In this document: one piece after another, positions 10,703 to 19,869 of the stretch | Position numbering within the stretch: the first letter of the stretch is position 1 | Layout of the letters: each line of letters opens with the position of its first letter | NCBI RefSeq assembly: GCF_003862435.1 | Contig: NZ_RHGY01000001.1 | Location: forward strand, 1-64,000 | Reading direction: 5' to 3' | DNA from: Weissella viridescens | GTDB taxonomy: Bacteria > Bacillota > Bacilli > Lactobacillales > Lactobacillaceae | Length of the DNA stretch: 64,000 bases | Notes under the pieces: generated by a model | Told to the model about the DNA's origin: nothing | Databases searched by the model: none | Seen by the model: the letters and a program-made list of their open reading frames with translations, nothing else | Made by a program: the position numbers and the translations under genes

Positions 10703-11821
10703 TCATTCATTTTCTTGCAGTGTTCCATTTTGGACATTAAAAATCTTTGGATCTTCGATTAATTGTTTGGCAACATCGCTCAATGAAGGTGTCGTAATAA
10801 ACGTTTGCACCTTATTTTGCATTGCTTTCAACAAATGTGTTTGTCGACTTGCATCCAATTCAGATAGGACATCATCCAATAGCAGTACTGGATACTCACC
10901 GGTTTGCTGTTTCATAAGGTCAATTTCAGCTAGTTTTACTGCCAATGCAGTCGTTCTTTGCTGTCCTTGTGAACCAAATGTTGCCACATCAAATCCATTA
11001 ACTAAAAAACGTAAATCATCACGGTGTGGGCCAACTTTCGTTACGCCTTCCGCAATCTCACGCTTTTGCACTCGCTCAAACTCTTGCGTTAAAGCTTGTT
11101 GTAATTCGGTGGGGTCCATATCGGTGACATCTTTAATTTGTGAAATATATTCAATTTCCAGATGTTCCTGACCCTGTGTAATGGCTTCATGGATTGGTTG
11201 GGCAGCCTGATTTAAGTCTTTTAAGAGCTTAATCCGGCGCTCGATTAATTCAGAGGCAAAAATCACGAGTCGTTCCGTTAGGACCTCTAAAAACAATTTA
11301 TCAGATTGTTTTTGCATTTGTAATTGTTTTAAATATTGATTGCGCTGTTTTAGCGTGGCCCGATATTGATTGGCCACATACAGATATTTGGGGCTCATCT
11401 GACTAAATTCACGATCAATAAAGCTACGACGGACAGATGGCGCACCTTTGACCAACTCTAAATCTTCAGGAGCGAACAAAATCACATTCAAGTTCCCAAT
11501 ATAGTTGGCTAGTTTCGGCTGATTCAAATGATTCACCCGCGCCTTCTTACCTTTATTTGTAAACGTTAAAGAAAGTGGTACTTTTCCAGAATTTTTTTCA
11601 ACAACGCCGGCTACTCTGGCCTCACTCTCCCCCATCATAATCAATTCTTTATCAGAATTCGTTCGATGAGAACGCGTCAACGCCAGCACATAGATAGCCT
11701 CAAGCAAATTCGTTTTACCTTGGGCATTTGACCCTAAAAAAACATTCACTCCCGGCGAAAATGTGACATCTAAATCTCTATAATTCCGGAAATTTTTTAA
11801 CGTTAATTCCGTTAAACGCAT
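10703..11821 (-). CDS. recF: DNA replication/repair protein RecF
   Basis: SMC-like ATPase that loads RecA at gaps with RecO and RecR. The 372-residue protein has the Walker A motif [27 protein letters not shown], the signature [11 protein letters not shown] and [17 protein letters not shown], and Walker [22 protein letters not shown]. Its start overlaps the yaaA stop by one base (TAATG), indicating translational coupling. gyrB follows after 19 bases. Confidence 0.97.
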   Translation of the reverse strand: MRLTELTLKNFRNYRDLDVTFSPGVNVFLGSNAQGKTNLLEAIYVLALTRSHRTNSDKELIMMGESEARVAGVVEKNSGKVPLSLTFTNKGKKARVNHLNQPKLANYIGNLNVILFAPEDLELVKGAPSVRRSFIDREFSQMSPKYLYVANQYRATLKQRNQYLKQLQMQKQSDKLFLEVLTERLVIFASELIERRIKLLKDLNQAAQPIHEAITQGQEHLEIEYISQIKDVTDMDPTELQQALTQEFERVQKREIAEGVTKVGPHRDDLRFLVNGFDVATFGSQGQQRTTALAVKLAEIDLMKQQTGEYPVLLLDDVLSELDASRQTHLLKAMQNKVQTFITTPSLSDVAKQLIEDPKIFNVQNGTLQENE

Positions 11822-12075
11822 TAATCCGTTGCGCCCATCCCGTTAATCACAAAACGTTCACCTGTTGGTACAGCAACAACATCACCAGGATAAAGCTTAC
11901 GGCCTCGGCGATCATCGGGTTCTTGGTTTACCAAGACTGTGTTTTCACGTAGATACCATTTTGCTTGTCCACCAGTTTCTGTTACGCTGGCCTGCTTTAA
12001 TAATTGCCCAAGTGTAATGTATGGTGTTTGAATATTAATTTCTTCAGCCAATTGAACCCCTCCTATTTGAAACAA
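11821..12075 (-). CDS. yaaA: S4-domain RNA-binding protein YaaA
   Basis: An 84-residue protein with an S4-like fold: [47 protein letters not shown]. This small protein is conserved between dnaN and recF in Firmicutes, where it is linked to ribosome assembly. The stop codon shares one base with the recF start. A dedicated promoter may lie in 12080-12175, since dnaN is closed by a terminator just upstream. Confidence 0.92.
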   Translation of the reverse strand: MFQIGGVQLAEEINIQTPYITLGQLLKQASVTETGGQAKWYLRENTVLVNQEPDDRRGRKLYPGDVVAVPTGERFVINGMGATD

Positions 12076-12175
12076 AGTGCTTTTTCTCTACTGTCTATTA
12101 TACGCTTTCACGACAGTTTTCACAATCTTAAAAAGCCGATATGAGCATTCTGAACAATTTATATCAAATGTGACA

Positions 12176-12226
12176 AAAAAGCCGAAAACCCCTTTCAAAT
12201 TCTTAAAAGGCGATTTTCGGCTTTTT
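12176..12226. terminator. Terminator of dnaN
   Basis: AAAAAGCCGAAAATCGCC ... GGTTTTCGGCTTTTTT on the minus strand forms a long hairpin right after the dnaN stop. The 5' A-run could also terminate in the opposite direction. Confidence 0.85.
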
Positions 12227-12227
12227 A

Positions 12228-13358
12228 TTAGTATGTGCGTACTGGCGTAATCAATTGAATAAAGTTTGTTTCATTATTTGTTGGGACCAATGTAAAGGGA
12301 TCCAATGGGGTCTTAAATCCAATTTGGATTTCTTCATCACCAAATGACTTTAGGGCTTCCCGCATATAATCTGGATTAAATGAAATCGTTAGTTCATCCC
12401 CAGACGTTTGGGCAGCGAAGATTTCTTCTTCCACGCGTCCAACTTCAGGTGAATTTGATGAAATCGTTGAACGACTATCGCTCACCATAAATTGGATGAC
12501 GTTTGAACGACCTTCGTGACTTAGCAAAGCCGCACGTTCAATCGTTTGCAACAAGTCACGTGCATTAATTGTTAGTGTTGTGCGCTTTTCTGTTGGAATC
12601 AACCGTGACGCATCAGGATAGTTTCCTTCTAGTAACCGTGAATAGAAAACTGTGTTTTCACCTAATTGGAAAATCACTTGGTTTTCAGCCACACGCACAT
12701 CAACAGTTTCAACATCATCAAGCATAGCTTGAAGTTGCGTCAATGACGGTCCAGGAATAATGATGTCAGCATTAACATCTGATTCACCGAAGGTTACTGT
12801 ACGTTGTGCTAAACGATGACGATCAGTCGCAACTGCTGTTAAGTTTCCGCCAGCAATAATGAAGTGCACCCCAGTCAAAATGGGTTGGCTTAATTGCTTT
12901 GAAACGGCAATAACCGTTTGACTGATAACTTCAGTCAAGGTTGCAGCTGGCAAAATCAAATGATTCGTCACTTCAATCTCTGGTAAATGTGGATAGCTTT
13001 GGGCATCTTGCCCGTTAATATCAAACTCAGCACTTTCAGAAGTAATTTTTGCTTGCAAACCATCAGTGTTGGTCAGCGTGAACGTTTCACCGGGCAAACG
13101 CTTTACGATGTTGGCAAAGAATGATGCTGGTAAAACAAGTGCCCCTGGTTGTGTCTGTTCTAATTTAGCTTGATCATCGCTGAATGGGATTTTTGTTTCA
13201 ATAGAAATATCTGTATTAGATCCGGTTAAAGTTAACCCTGTCTCATCTAATTCTAATTTAACACCTGTCAAAATTGGCATTGATGTTCGTGAAGAAATAG
13301 CTCGACTGACATGGTTCATTGCTTTGATAAATTCTGAACGATTAATTGTAAATTGCAT
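12228..13358 (-). CDS. dnaN: DNA polymerase III beta sliding clamp
   Basis: Ring-shaped processivity clamp for the replicative polymerase, 376 residues with three similar domains. Recognisable stretches are MQFTINRSEFIKAMNHVSRAIS at the N-terminus, AVATDRHRLAQR in the middle and the C-terminal LVPTNNETNFIQLITPVRTY. I placed the start at 13358 because GAGGAGAGTCAA precedes that ATG; the reading frame is open upstream but without a ribosome site. Transcribed after dnaA across the inner oriC region. Confidence 0.97.
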   Translation of the reverse strand: MQFTINRSEFIKAMNHVSRAISSRTSMPILTGVKLELDETGLTLTGSNTDISIETKIPFSDDQAKLEQTQPGALVLPASFFANIVKRLPGETFTLTNTDGLQAKITSESAEFDINGQDAQSYPHLPEIEVTNHLILPAATLTEVISQTVIAVSKQLSQPILTGVHFIIAGGNLTAVATDRHRLAQRTVTFGESDVNADIIIPGPSLTQLQAMLDDVETVDVRVAENQVIFQLGENTVFYSRLLEGNYPDASRLIPTEKRTTLTINARDLLQTIERAALLSHEGRSNVIQFMVSDSRSTISSNSPEVGRVEEEIFAAQTSGDELTISFNPDYMREALKSFGDEEIQIGFKTPLDPFTLVPTNNETNFIQLITPVRTY

Positions 13359-13397
13359 TTGACTCTCCTCATGAACATGTATCAAGCGTTGCTTATG

Positions 13398-13544
13398 CAT
13401 GATTTATTTATAAATATAAAAAATAGTAATAGTAATAAGGGGTGTGGATACTGTGGATAACGCTAATACAGTCGATTATACCAATAATTGGTCTATGTGG
13501 ATGACTGTGTGGATAACTTTCTTGAAACTTTTGACTTATCCACA
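13398..13544. other. oriC, inner part: DnaA-trio unwinding element and DnaA boxes
   Basis: Between dnaA and dnaN. An AT-rich stretch (13400-13423) is followed by TAGTAATAGTAATAA (13424-13438), which reads as five DnaA-trio units. GGGG follows, then two tandem DnaA boxes, TGTGGATAC (13443-13451) and TGTGGATAA (13452-13460). Further perfect boxes are at 13508-13516 and, inverted, 13536-13544. The order trio, GC-rich spacer, tandem boxes is that of the Bacillus basal unwinding system, so the duplex probably opens here. Confidence 0.88.
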
Positions 13545-13557
13545 GGCAGGTTTTGTA

Positions 13558-14973
13558 TTAGTTGGTTAGTTTTTCGCGAATTTCTTCAACCTGACGCTGT
13601 AATTGTTCATCTTCGGCAATCTTCTTTTCAATCTTTTCCGTAGAATGCATCACAGTTGTATGATCTTTGCCACCAAAGGTACGTCCAATTTGAGGTAATG
13701 AATCCTGTGTTAATTCGCGGGCAAGATACATTGCGATTTGACGTGGAACCACAATTTCCTTATTACGTTTTTTCCCATTCAAGTCATCAATAGTGACATC
13801 AAAGTAAGTTGCCACGGTGTCTTGAATAATTGGAACGGTAATGGCTCGTTGGCGCTTAAAGCTCATTTTCTCCAAGATCGAACGGGCAGTTTCAACAGTC
13901 ACATCAGCTTTACTAAACTTCATCTTCCCAACGACTTGGTTGAAGACCCCTTCCAAATCACGCACGTTGGTATCAACGGCAGCAGCGATTTCATCAATCA
14001 CATCATTTGGGATATTGAGGTTTTCTTGATCAGACTTGTTGCGCAGAATGGCAACACGCGTTGGTAAGTCAGGTTTTGTGATATTGGCTGAATAGCCTTG
14101 TCCAAAACGAGTTACTAAACGCATCTCTAATCCGGGAATTTCTTTAGGTAGCTTATCTGAAGTTAGAACAATTTGGTTATTTTCACGGGTAATGGCGTTA
14201 AACGTATTAAAGAATTCTTCTTGGATCTTTTCTTTACCGGCCAAGAATTGGACATCATCGACCATCAGTAAATCAGTGCTACGGTACTCACGTTTGAAGG
14301 CTTCGGTAGCTTTAGGTCCGCGACGCAAGGCTTCCGTGAAGTCATTAATGAAATCTTCAGTGGTGATGAATTTAACTTTAGCTTCAGGGGTGCGTTCTAA
14401 TACGGCATTTCCAATTGACTGCATTAAGTGGGTCTTCCCAAGTCCTACGCCTCCATAAATTAACAATGGATTCCATTGCGTTCCAGGATTATCGGCAACG
14501 GCTTGCGCAACTGAATAAGCCTCACGATTTTCGTCTGACGAAACAAATGTGTCAAAACGGAATTCGGGGTTTAATGTCGCTTTTGTGATGAAATTGGAAG
14601 CCAAGACAGTTGAATCACCTTCTTCAGGTTCAATGGCATCGGTTGCTGCCGTGTCATTGGGATTCAAATCCAATTGGGTTGGTTTTGGTTCTATATATGT
14701 AACGGACGGCATAACATAAGTTGGCTGCCCGTTGAGAGACATGGTTGCCATCATTGCGGATTGGACGAAAGATTGCGTGTAAGCATTACCCTCAGTCTGC
14801 CATTCATCAGCGACATTTTCATGATTGCTGGTTAATTGCAAGGTAACGGAATTATTATCATTCTCAATGATAGCGACTGGAGTCAAACTATCAATATAAG
14901 TTGCATATGAAAATTCATTGGTTTTCTTTCTTAAATCTTCTTTGATGGCATTCCAAAGTTGGATAGGATCCAT
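13558..14973 (-). CDS. dnaA: Chromosomal replication initiator DnaA
   Basis: AAA+ initiator that binds the boxes on both sides of its gene and melts oriC. The 471-residue protein has domain I (MDPIQLWNAIKEDLRKKTNEFSYATYIDSL), a divergent linker, Walker A GGVGLGKTHLMQSIGN, Walker B TDLLMVDDVQFLAGKE and the DNA-binding signature RTFGGKDHTTVMHSTEKIEK. Start at 14973 chosen because AGGAGGT lies eight bases upstream; the frame is open further upstream with no such site. DnaA boxes beginning at 15014 suggest autoregulation. Confidence 0.98.
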   Translation of the reverse strand: MDPIQLWNAIKEDLRKKTNEFSYATYIDSLTPVAIIENDNNSVTLQLTSNHENVADEWQTEGNAYTQSFVQSAMMATMSLNGQPTYVMPSVTYIEPKPTQLDLNPNDTAATDAIEPEEGDSTVLASNFITKATLNPEFRFDTFVSSDENREAYSVAQAVADNPGTQWNPLLIYGGVGLGKTHLMQSIGNAVLERTPEAKVKFITTEDFINDFTEALRRGPKATEAFKREYRSTDLLMVDDVQFLAGKEKIQEEFFNTFNAITRENNQIVLTSDKLPKEIPGLEMRLVTRFGQGYSANITKPDLPTRVAILRNKSDQENLNIPNDVIDEIAAAVDTNVRDLEGVFNQVVGKMKFSKADVTVETARSILEKMSFKRQRAITVPIIQDTVATYFDVTIDDLNGKKRNKEIVVPRQIAMYLARELTQDSLPQIGRTFGGKDHTTVMHSTEKIEKKIAEDEQLQRQVEEIREKLTN

Positions 14974-15013
14974 TTTGGACGACCTCCTAAAAAAATTAAC
15001 TGGTGCAGAATAG

Positions 15014-15430
15014 TTATCCACAGTACAAACTGTGAATAAATCTTATCACGTCACTCATTGTAACAGGGATATATGGAGTTTTCCACAGCTAAAAACGCGC
15101 TAGATTGGGAATCTATCCCACTGTAAATAACAAATAGAGATATTCACAGGTTGTGGAAAAAGTTATCCGACTTCCCACAGGGGTGTGATTAAAAAAATCA
15201 CGAAATTGTGGATATCTGTGGATAACTATCGAAAAAAAGAGTTATCCATAAGCAATTGTGGATAATCGGATGTTACTCTATCAGTATTCAACAGACTTAT
15301 CCACATATTCACAGGGGCTAGAGAATTTATTTTTACACCACGGTGGATAATGTGGAAAAACTGTGGAAATTGTGGAAAAACGTCATAACGGAGTGTTAGG
15401 TAGGGTGTGGTTGTCCACATAACAGAGCGT
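15014..15430. other. oriC, outer part: DnaA box cluster upstream of dnaA
   Basis: Perfect DnaA boxes occur at 15014-15022, 15217-15225, 15257-15265 and 15297-15305. Variants include TGTGAATAA (15031), TGTGGATAT (15207), TTATCCATA (15242), TATTCACAG (15306) and several TGTGGAAA copies after 15350. Three of the perfect boxes start exactly 40 bp apart. The 15431-15567 stretch holds no gene; it carries an extended -10 element, TGGTATAAT (15506-15514), reading toward rpmH. With the inner part this makes a bipartite Bacillus-like oriC. Confidence 0.92.
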
Positions 15431-15567
15431 TAGATTTGGGATAACTTTTTTATTTTGAAATATGTAAATTAATTGACTGGGTTTAAGTTTTTGAAGTCAT
15501 ACATTTGGTATAATAGATAGTAACGTTCCATTAGAAAGCTTTTTTGGCATGCAAAAGTTAGTTTTGC

Positions 15568-15596
15568 TTGAATTGTATTTCTACAAATGGTATTAT
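15568..15596 (+). promoter_or_regulatory. Promoter of rpmH-rnpA-yidC
   Basis: TTGAAT (15568-15573), 17 bp, TATTAT (15591-15596), preceded by TGG (extended -10). A second TGGTATAAT lies at 15506-15514, so two start sites are likely. Confidence 0.7.
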
Positions 15597-15666
15597 GGTA
15601 AACGAATTGTGGTTTGGCCTCGCCAACCGCAGGCCAAATCTAACTACGAATGAGAGGTGTTTTCAC

Positions 15667-15801
15667 ATGAAGCGTACATATCAACCTAAGAAGCGCCATC
15701 GCTCACGTGTGCATGGTTTTCGTAAGCGCATGAGCACTAGCAACGGACGTAAGGTATTAGCCCGTCGCCGTCAAAAGGGCCGTAAGGCATTGTCAGCCTA
15801 A
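15667..15801 (+). CDS. rpmH: 50S ribosomal protein L34
   Basis: A 44-residue, strongly basic protein. [20 protein letters not shown] and [23 protein letters not shown] are the universal L34 halves. The ATG at 15667 is preceded by GAGAGGTG. First gene of the conserved rpmH-rnpA-yidC cluster that diverges from dnaA. Confidence 0.98.
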   Translation: MKRTYQPKKRHRSRVHGFRKRMSTSNGRKVLARRRQKGRKALSA

Positions 15802-15901
15802 GTAGGTCATACCTTCTATAGGAATTACTGATGAATGATGCGCGTGATGCGGCCAGGAATGGTTGCATGGCGCGTTTTCTTTTTGTCTTAATGGAGAAAA
15901 A

Positions 15902-16288
15902 ATGAGAAAAAGTTATCGAGTTAAATCAGAAGCTGACTTTCAAAAGGTTTTCGATCAGCATCACTCGGTCGCAAATAAAATGTTTATTGTTTACACGATG
16001 CAACGTGATCAACCCACCCACTTTCGTTTAGGAATTTCGATTTCTAAAAAAGTTGGGTTGCGTGGTCATGAGCGCGTTTGGGTAAAACGTCGGATTCGAC
16101 AAAGTGTTTTAGAATTTAAACCACGCTTACGTCAGGATATGGATATTTTAGTCATTGCGCGTCCAAGTGCACACGATCAAGACATGGCGACCATTAAGAA
16201 AAATCTAGAGCACGTCTTTAATTTAGCGCATTTATTTGTTGATACAGATGAACAAACGTATGACGCTAGTTCAACGGAGAAGAATTAA
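15902..16288 (+). CDS. rnpA: Ribonuclease P protein component
   Basis: Protein subunit that helps RNase P RNA bind precursor tRNA, 128 residues. N-terminal [17 protein letters not shown] and the basic RNR-like motif [15 protein letters not shown] are diagnostic. The start at 15902 follows GGAG by a few bases; the open frame upstream lacks a ribosome site. yidC starts two bases after its stop. Confidence 0.96.
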   Translation: MRKSYRVKSEADFQKVFDQHHSVANKMFIVYTMQRDQPTHFRLGISISKKVGLRGHERVWVKRRIRQSVLEFKPRLRQDMDILVIARPSAHDQDMATIKKNLEHVFNLAHLFVDTDEQTYDASSTEKN

Positions 16289-16289
16289 T

Positions 16290-17126
16290 ATGAAAGATAC
16301 CCTAAAGAAGTTTTTGTATATGCGTTCTTTCCCAGTCGCTATTATCGCGTTAATTATTATGGTAATTGCCGGTGTTACCTACAATGGACCAGTTGGTTCA
16401 GGGTCAGGATTATGGAGCGGAGTCATTGTTGGCGCTGTTTCACGTTCTATTTTAGGTGTGTCAGCATGGTTGGGGAATAATTATGGTTTAGGAATTATTG
16501 CCTTTACTATTTTGATTCGACTATTGATTTTGCCATTGATGGTACATCAAACCGAATCTACCATTAAGATGCAAGAAATTTCACCACAACTGCAAGCTTT
16601 GCAAAAGAAGTATAAGTCAAAGGATCAAGATTCTATGATGGCTATGCAAGCTGAGCAAAAAGCGTTGTATAAAGAAGCGGGTGTTAATCCGTTTGCAAGT
16701 TTTATTCCATTGATTGTGCAATTACCAATTTTGATGGCCCTATATTCAGCCATTCAAACGACTAAGGTTTTGCAACATGGAACATTCTTGTGGGTGCAAT
16801 TGGGTGAACGTGATCCATACTTCATTTTGCCAATCTTGGCGGCTGTCTTCACATTCCTTTCTTCATATATTGTGATGATGGGACAACCAGAACGTAATAC
16901 GATGACAACAACGATGACCTTCGCGATGCCAGTAATGATTTTCGTCTTCGCGATTAATGTGCCATCTGTATTGTCACTTTACTGGGTAGTTTCCAATGCG
17001 TTCCAAGTGGCTCAAACTTGGACATTGCAAAACCCAATTAAGTTACGTGAACAACGTGAAGCAAAGAAAGCTGCTGAAAAAGCACGTGAACGGGCCATTA
17101 AAAAGGCTAAGCGTTCGAAGAAATAA
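16290..17126 (+). CDS. yidC: Membrane protein insertase YidC (SpoIIIJ type)
   Basis: Inserts and folds membrane proteins alone or with SecYEG. The 278-residue Gram-positive form has an N-terminal hydrophobic segment (residues 12-28), then five core helices; LGIIAFTILIRLLILPLM contains the conserved hydrophilic-groove Arg, and the tail is Lys/Arg-rich (REQREAKKAAEKARERAIKK), suiting ribosome contact. Most Gram-positive YidC proteins carry a lipobox Cys after the first segment; here MVIAGVTYNGP has no Cys, so the first helix is cleaved by another route or retained. Start at 16290 chosen for the GGAGAAG site. Confidence 0.95.
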   Translation: MKDTLKKFLYMRSFPVAIIALIIMVIAGVTYNGPVGSGSGLWSGVIVGAVSRSILGVSAWLGNNYGLGIIAFTILIRLLILPLMVHQTESTIKMQEISPQLQALQKKYKSKDQDSMMAMQAEQKALYKEAGVNPFASFIPLIVQLPILMALYSAIQTTKVLQHGTFLWVQLGERDPYFILPILAAVFTFLSSYIVMMGQPERNTMTTTMTFAMPVMIFVFAINVPSVLSLYWVVSNAFQVAQTWTLQNPIKLREQREAKKAAEKARERAIKKAKRSKK

Positions 17127-17141
17127 GCATTAAATCATTAC

Positions 17142-17178
17142 GAAAAAGACTAGTTTTTTAAAAACTAGTCTTTTTTTT
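17142..17178 (+). terminator. Terminator after yidC
   Basis: AAAGACTAGTTTTT / AAAAACTAGTCTTT followed by T8, a near-perfect stem. Confidence 0.92.
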
Positions 17179-17242
17179 AAGGTCTAAAACAGTTGATAGG
17201 TCTAATATGTTAGAATGAAGTGATGTAAAGAAGGAGTCACAT

Positions 17243-17863
17243 ATGAAAATCATTAAAAGTATTTTATCTTGGATTATTCCGATTGCAGTTGGATTGTTGA
17301 TTGCATGGGGAGTTACCCACTTTATCGTGAGTTTTGTTCGTGTAGATGGGACCTCTATGGCGCCTAACCTATCCAATAACGAACGAGTTGTTCAATTTGT
17401 GAATGGTAAGGTCCGACGTGGTAGCGTCATTGTTTTTGATGCTAAGGGTGAAGATCCTTCTGTAACTGAAAGCAAGAAGTACGTGAAGCGTGTTATTGGT
17501 GTTCCTGGTGACACTGTCAGTGCAACAGATGGTGTTGTTAAGGTTAATGGTAAGACAATTAACCAAGACTACATTTCTGAAAGCCAACAATATGCGACAA
17601 ATAACCCTGGTCCGGTGAATATCGGTAACTGGAGTAATTTGAAGCAATTGGGGACGCGTATGGAATGGCAACAAGCTAAGACGGTTAAGGTCCCTAAGGG
17701 CAAGTACTTTGTGCTTGGTGATCACCGTTCTGTCTCAAATGATTCTCGTTACTGGGGCTTTGTGGACGGAAACAAAGTTTCAGGAGTGGTCAAGGTACCA
17801 TTCTGGGATAATAGCGACAAGAAGGCTGCTATTAACGAACAGTGGAAACATTTTTTTGAATAA
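17243..17863 (+). CDS. lepB: Signal peptidase I
   Basis: Removes Sec signal peptides on the outer membrane face. The 206-residue protein has one N-terminal membrane anchor (residues 5-32), then the catalytic Ser motif RVDGTSMAPNL, the catalytic Lys motif KKYVKRVIGVPGD and the structural box GDHRSVSNDSRYWGFV. Monocistronic between two strong terminators. GGAG precedes the ATG. Confidence 0.96.
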   Translation: MKIIKSILSWIIPIAVGLLIAWGVTHFIVSFVRVDGTSMAPNLSNNERVVQFVNGKVRRGSVIVFDAKGEDPSVTESKKYVKRVIGVPGDTVSATDGVVKVNGKTINQDYISESQQYATNNPGPVNIGNWSNLKQLGTRMEWQQAKTVKVPKGKYFVLGDHRSVSNDSRYWGFVDGNKVSGVVKVPFWDNSDKKAAINEQWKHFFE

Positions 17864-17877
17864 TCGCTAATAAATAA

Positions 17878-17909
17878 GACCCACGGTGTCAAACCGCGGG
17901 TCTTTTTTT
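17878..17909 (+). terminator. Terminator after lepB
   Basis: AAGACCCACGGT / ACCGCGGGTCTT with a four-base loop and T7. Confidence 0.9.
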
Positions 17910-17946
17910 AGACACAGATTGTTTGTTTTTTTGTGGTTCGATCTAG

Positions 17947-18174
17947 TCAAAAGAAGTAGCAAATCATTTGACCATGTTCGAGGTGAACGCTTGGTCCAAA
18001 GAGATTGTCCAGATTAACGCGTTTTGGAATCAACCAAACGATCAGAACGGTGATGGGGATTCTAAGGAGCAGTTCTAATATTTTATTGTGTGTGGTGAAA
18101 CTAGCAAGCAGCATATAGCAAATAAAAAAGGCGATTATCAAAATATCTAGTTTATACCGTCTCATGAATGCCAT
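17947..18174 (-). CDS. Small membrane protein, unknown function
   Basis: A 75-residue ORF with two predicted membrane segments (residues 9-25 and 33-50: LDILIIAFFICYMLLASF and LLLRIPITVLIVWLIP). The start is supported by GGAGG seven bases upstream. It lies downstream of the terminator of the haem operon and reads the same way. No family is recognised. I judge it a real gene from its ribosome site and hydrophobic pattern. Confidence 0.6.
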   Translation of the reverse strand: MAFMRRYKLDILIIAFFICYMLLASFTTHNKILELLLRIPITVLIVWLIPKRVNLDNLFGPSVHLEHGQMICYFF

Positions 18175-18202
18175 AGCTATGCCTCCAAAAAGTCTTTCCT
18201 TA

Positions 18203-18231
18203 ATTATAAAAAAAAAACGCCAAACGGCGTC
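18203..18231 (-). terminator. Terminator of the haem uptake operon
   Basis: Minus strand GACGCC GTTT GGCGT followed by ten T, overlapping the end of the ABC ATPase region. Confidence 0.88.
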
Positions 18232-18236
18232 TTTTT

Positions 18237-18923
18237 TTATAGCTCAGGAACAATTAAACGTTGTCCGGCATGTTCCACAATTGAAAGTGGCAATTTAAAG
18301 GTCTCTGACAGTAAAGTTTCGTCCATTAATTCTGTGACACTACCTGTAATCAGTTGTTTATTGGCATCAATTAACCAAATATTTTGGCTGTTACTGAAAG
18401 CCTGCGTTAGGTCATGTAAAATCATGAGCACCGTAAAGCCACGTTGGGCCTGTAAGGTGGTTAACGCTTTTAGGAAGATTTGTTGATAGTACAAATCTAA
18501 ATAGGTTGTGGGTTCGTCTAATAGCAATAAATCCGGCTCTTGATGTAAGACATACCCCAACCAAACTAATTGACGTTGACCACCGGAAAGCTTTTCAATG
18601 GGTCGATCTAACAATTGATTAAGTTGTAAGAGATCCAAGACCTCCCTATCAAGTGTGTCACGTTGAATGGTTAATAACTCACGTACAGTCAACGGTTCAA
18701 ACAATTCATTTTTTTGCGCTAATAAGGCGATTTTATCGGGAATCCCAACAATCTCGCCACTTTGTGGTTTGATAGTTTGGGTAATGAGATTAAAGAGTGT
18801 TGATTTTCCGATGCCATTTGGGCCAATCAAACAAGTGATTTCATGATCAATCAATTCAGCACTCGCATCGTTGAAAATCGTTTTGTTGCCAATGGCGTAA
18901 GAAACGTGATTTAAGGTCAACAT
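18237..18923 (-). CDS. ABC transporter ATP-binding protein, haem/iron uptake
   Basis: A 228-residue ATPase of the FecE/FhuC/HmuV family. Walker A is GPNGIGKSTLFNLI, the signature is KLSGGQRQLVWLGYVL, Walker B is PDLLLLDEPTTYLDLYY, and the switch His is in LMILHDLTQA. Last gene of the five-gene operon NEAT3-NEAT1-SBP-permease-ATPase. It would power import of haem or a chelated iron source through the adjacent permease. Confidence 0.9.
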   Translation of the reverse strand: MLTLNHVSYAIGNKTIFNDASAELIDHEITCLIGPNGIGKSTLFNLITQTIKPQSGEIVGIPDKIALLAQKNELFEPLTVRELLTIQRDTLDREVLDLLQLNQLLDRPIEKLSGGQRQLVWLGYVLHQEPDLLLLDEPTTYLDLYYQQIFLKALTTLQAQRGFTVLMILHDLTQAFSNSQNIWLIDANKQLITGSVTELMDETLLSETFKLPLSIVEHAGQRLIVPEL

Positions 18924-18924
18924 G

Positions 18925-19854
18925 TTAACGGCCTCCCTTAATTAATAACAAAATGAAGAGTGGTCCGCTGATAGCCAGCAAGACTGCACTAGCAGGTAGT
19001 TCAGTCGGTGCAACCACTGTTCGCGCAATGGTATCGGCATTCAACAACAAGAGACTGCCCCATAAACTCGTGGGGACGAAAAGCGCTTGTGCTTTTGCCT
19101 GTGGTGCCATTAAACGAGATATCTGGGGTAAGACTGCCCCTAAGAAGAAAATCACGCCTAATAGGCCGGTAACAGCACCAGACCAGAGTCCAACAATCGC
19201 TAAGACGAGGTAAAGGATGTGTGATTCAGGGACTTTAAGCAAACGTAATTGTTCTGAGGATAAGGCGAAATACTTAAGGCTTGGCCAAACGAGGATTAAG
19301 AGCATTAAACCAATGACGAGCATAACGAGTAATTGCCAAGTTTGTGACCAAGTTACGGTACTCAGTGAAGGCAGAGGCACCCCGAAGCCCGTTGTTGTTA
19401 ATTGAGTCAGTGACTGGAACGTCATCGCCGTCGCAATTCCGACCAAGATGAGTTGCATTGTTGAGCGTTGTTTTGGAATACAAATGCGCCAAACGAGGAG
19501 CAACACCACGCCACAAATTCCAGAAATGACGACATTCGCATTGGTCAAAAATGGTAGCATGACGATGATACACAAGGTCATAAATTGTGATCCATTCATA
19601 ATTCCCAGAATCGAGGCGTCGACTAAATGATTACGTAGGACAAGTTGAAGCAAAACCCCACTCATCCCAATCATTGCACCACCAACGACAGCGACAATAA
19701 TGCGCGGAAAACGGTAGTTAATGGCAAGTTGCCAGGCATCAGCATGACCTTGTAGTAAGGCCATGAGTGATAAATGCGTGCTTCCTAACAGCAAAGCCGC
19801 CCCGATACTGACGATTAGGGCGGCTGCTAGGATGACATTGTATGCTTTATGCAT
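18925..19854 (-). CDS. FecCD-type ABC permease, haem/iron uptake
   Basis: A 309-residue polytopic protein with roughly nine membrane segments. RFPRIIVAVVGGAMIGMSGVLLQLVLRNHLVDASILGIMNGSQ is spread over the FecCD family signature: short blocks RFPRIIVAVVGGA and GVLLQLVLRNHL are diagnostic, as is GVIFFLGAVLPQISRL, the coupling loop. Slightly shorter than the usual 330. The gene lies one base from the ATPase gene and 15 bases from the binding-protein gene, so co-translation is likely. Confidence 0.9.
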   Translation of the reverse strand: MHKAYNVILAAALIVSIGAALLLGSTHLSLMALLQGHADAWQLAINYRFPRIIVAVVGGAMIGMSGVLLQLVLRNHLVDASILGIMNGSQFMTLCIIVMLPFLTNANVVISGICGVVLLLVWRICIPKQRSTMQLILVGIATAMTFQSLTQLTTTGFGVPLPSLSTVTWSQTWQLLVMLVIGLMLLILVWPSLKYFALSSEQLRLLKVPESHILYLVLAIVGLWSGAVTGLLGVIFFLGAVLPQISRLMAPQAKAQALFVPTSLWGSLLLLNADTIARTVVAPTELPASAVLLAISGPLFILLLIKGGR

Positions 19855-19869
19855 AACGTGGTCCCCTTT

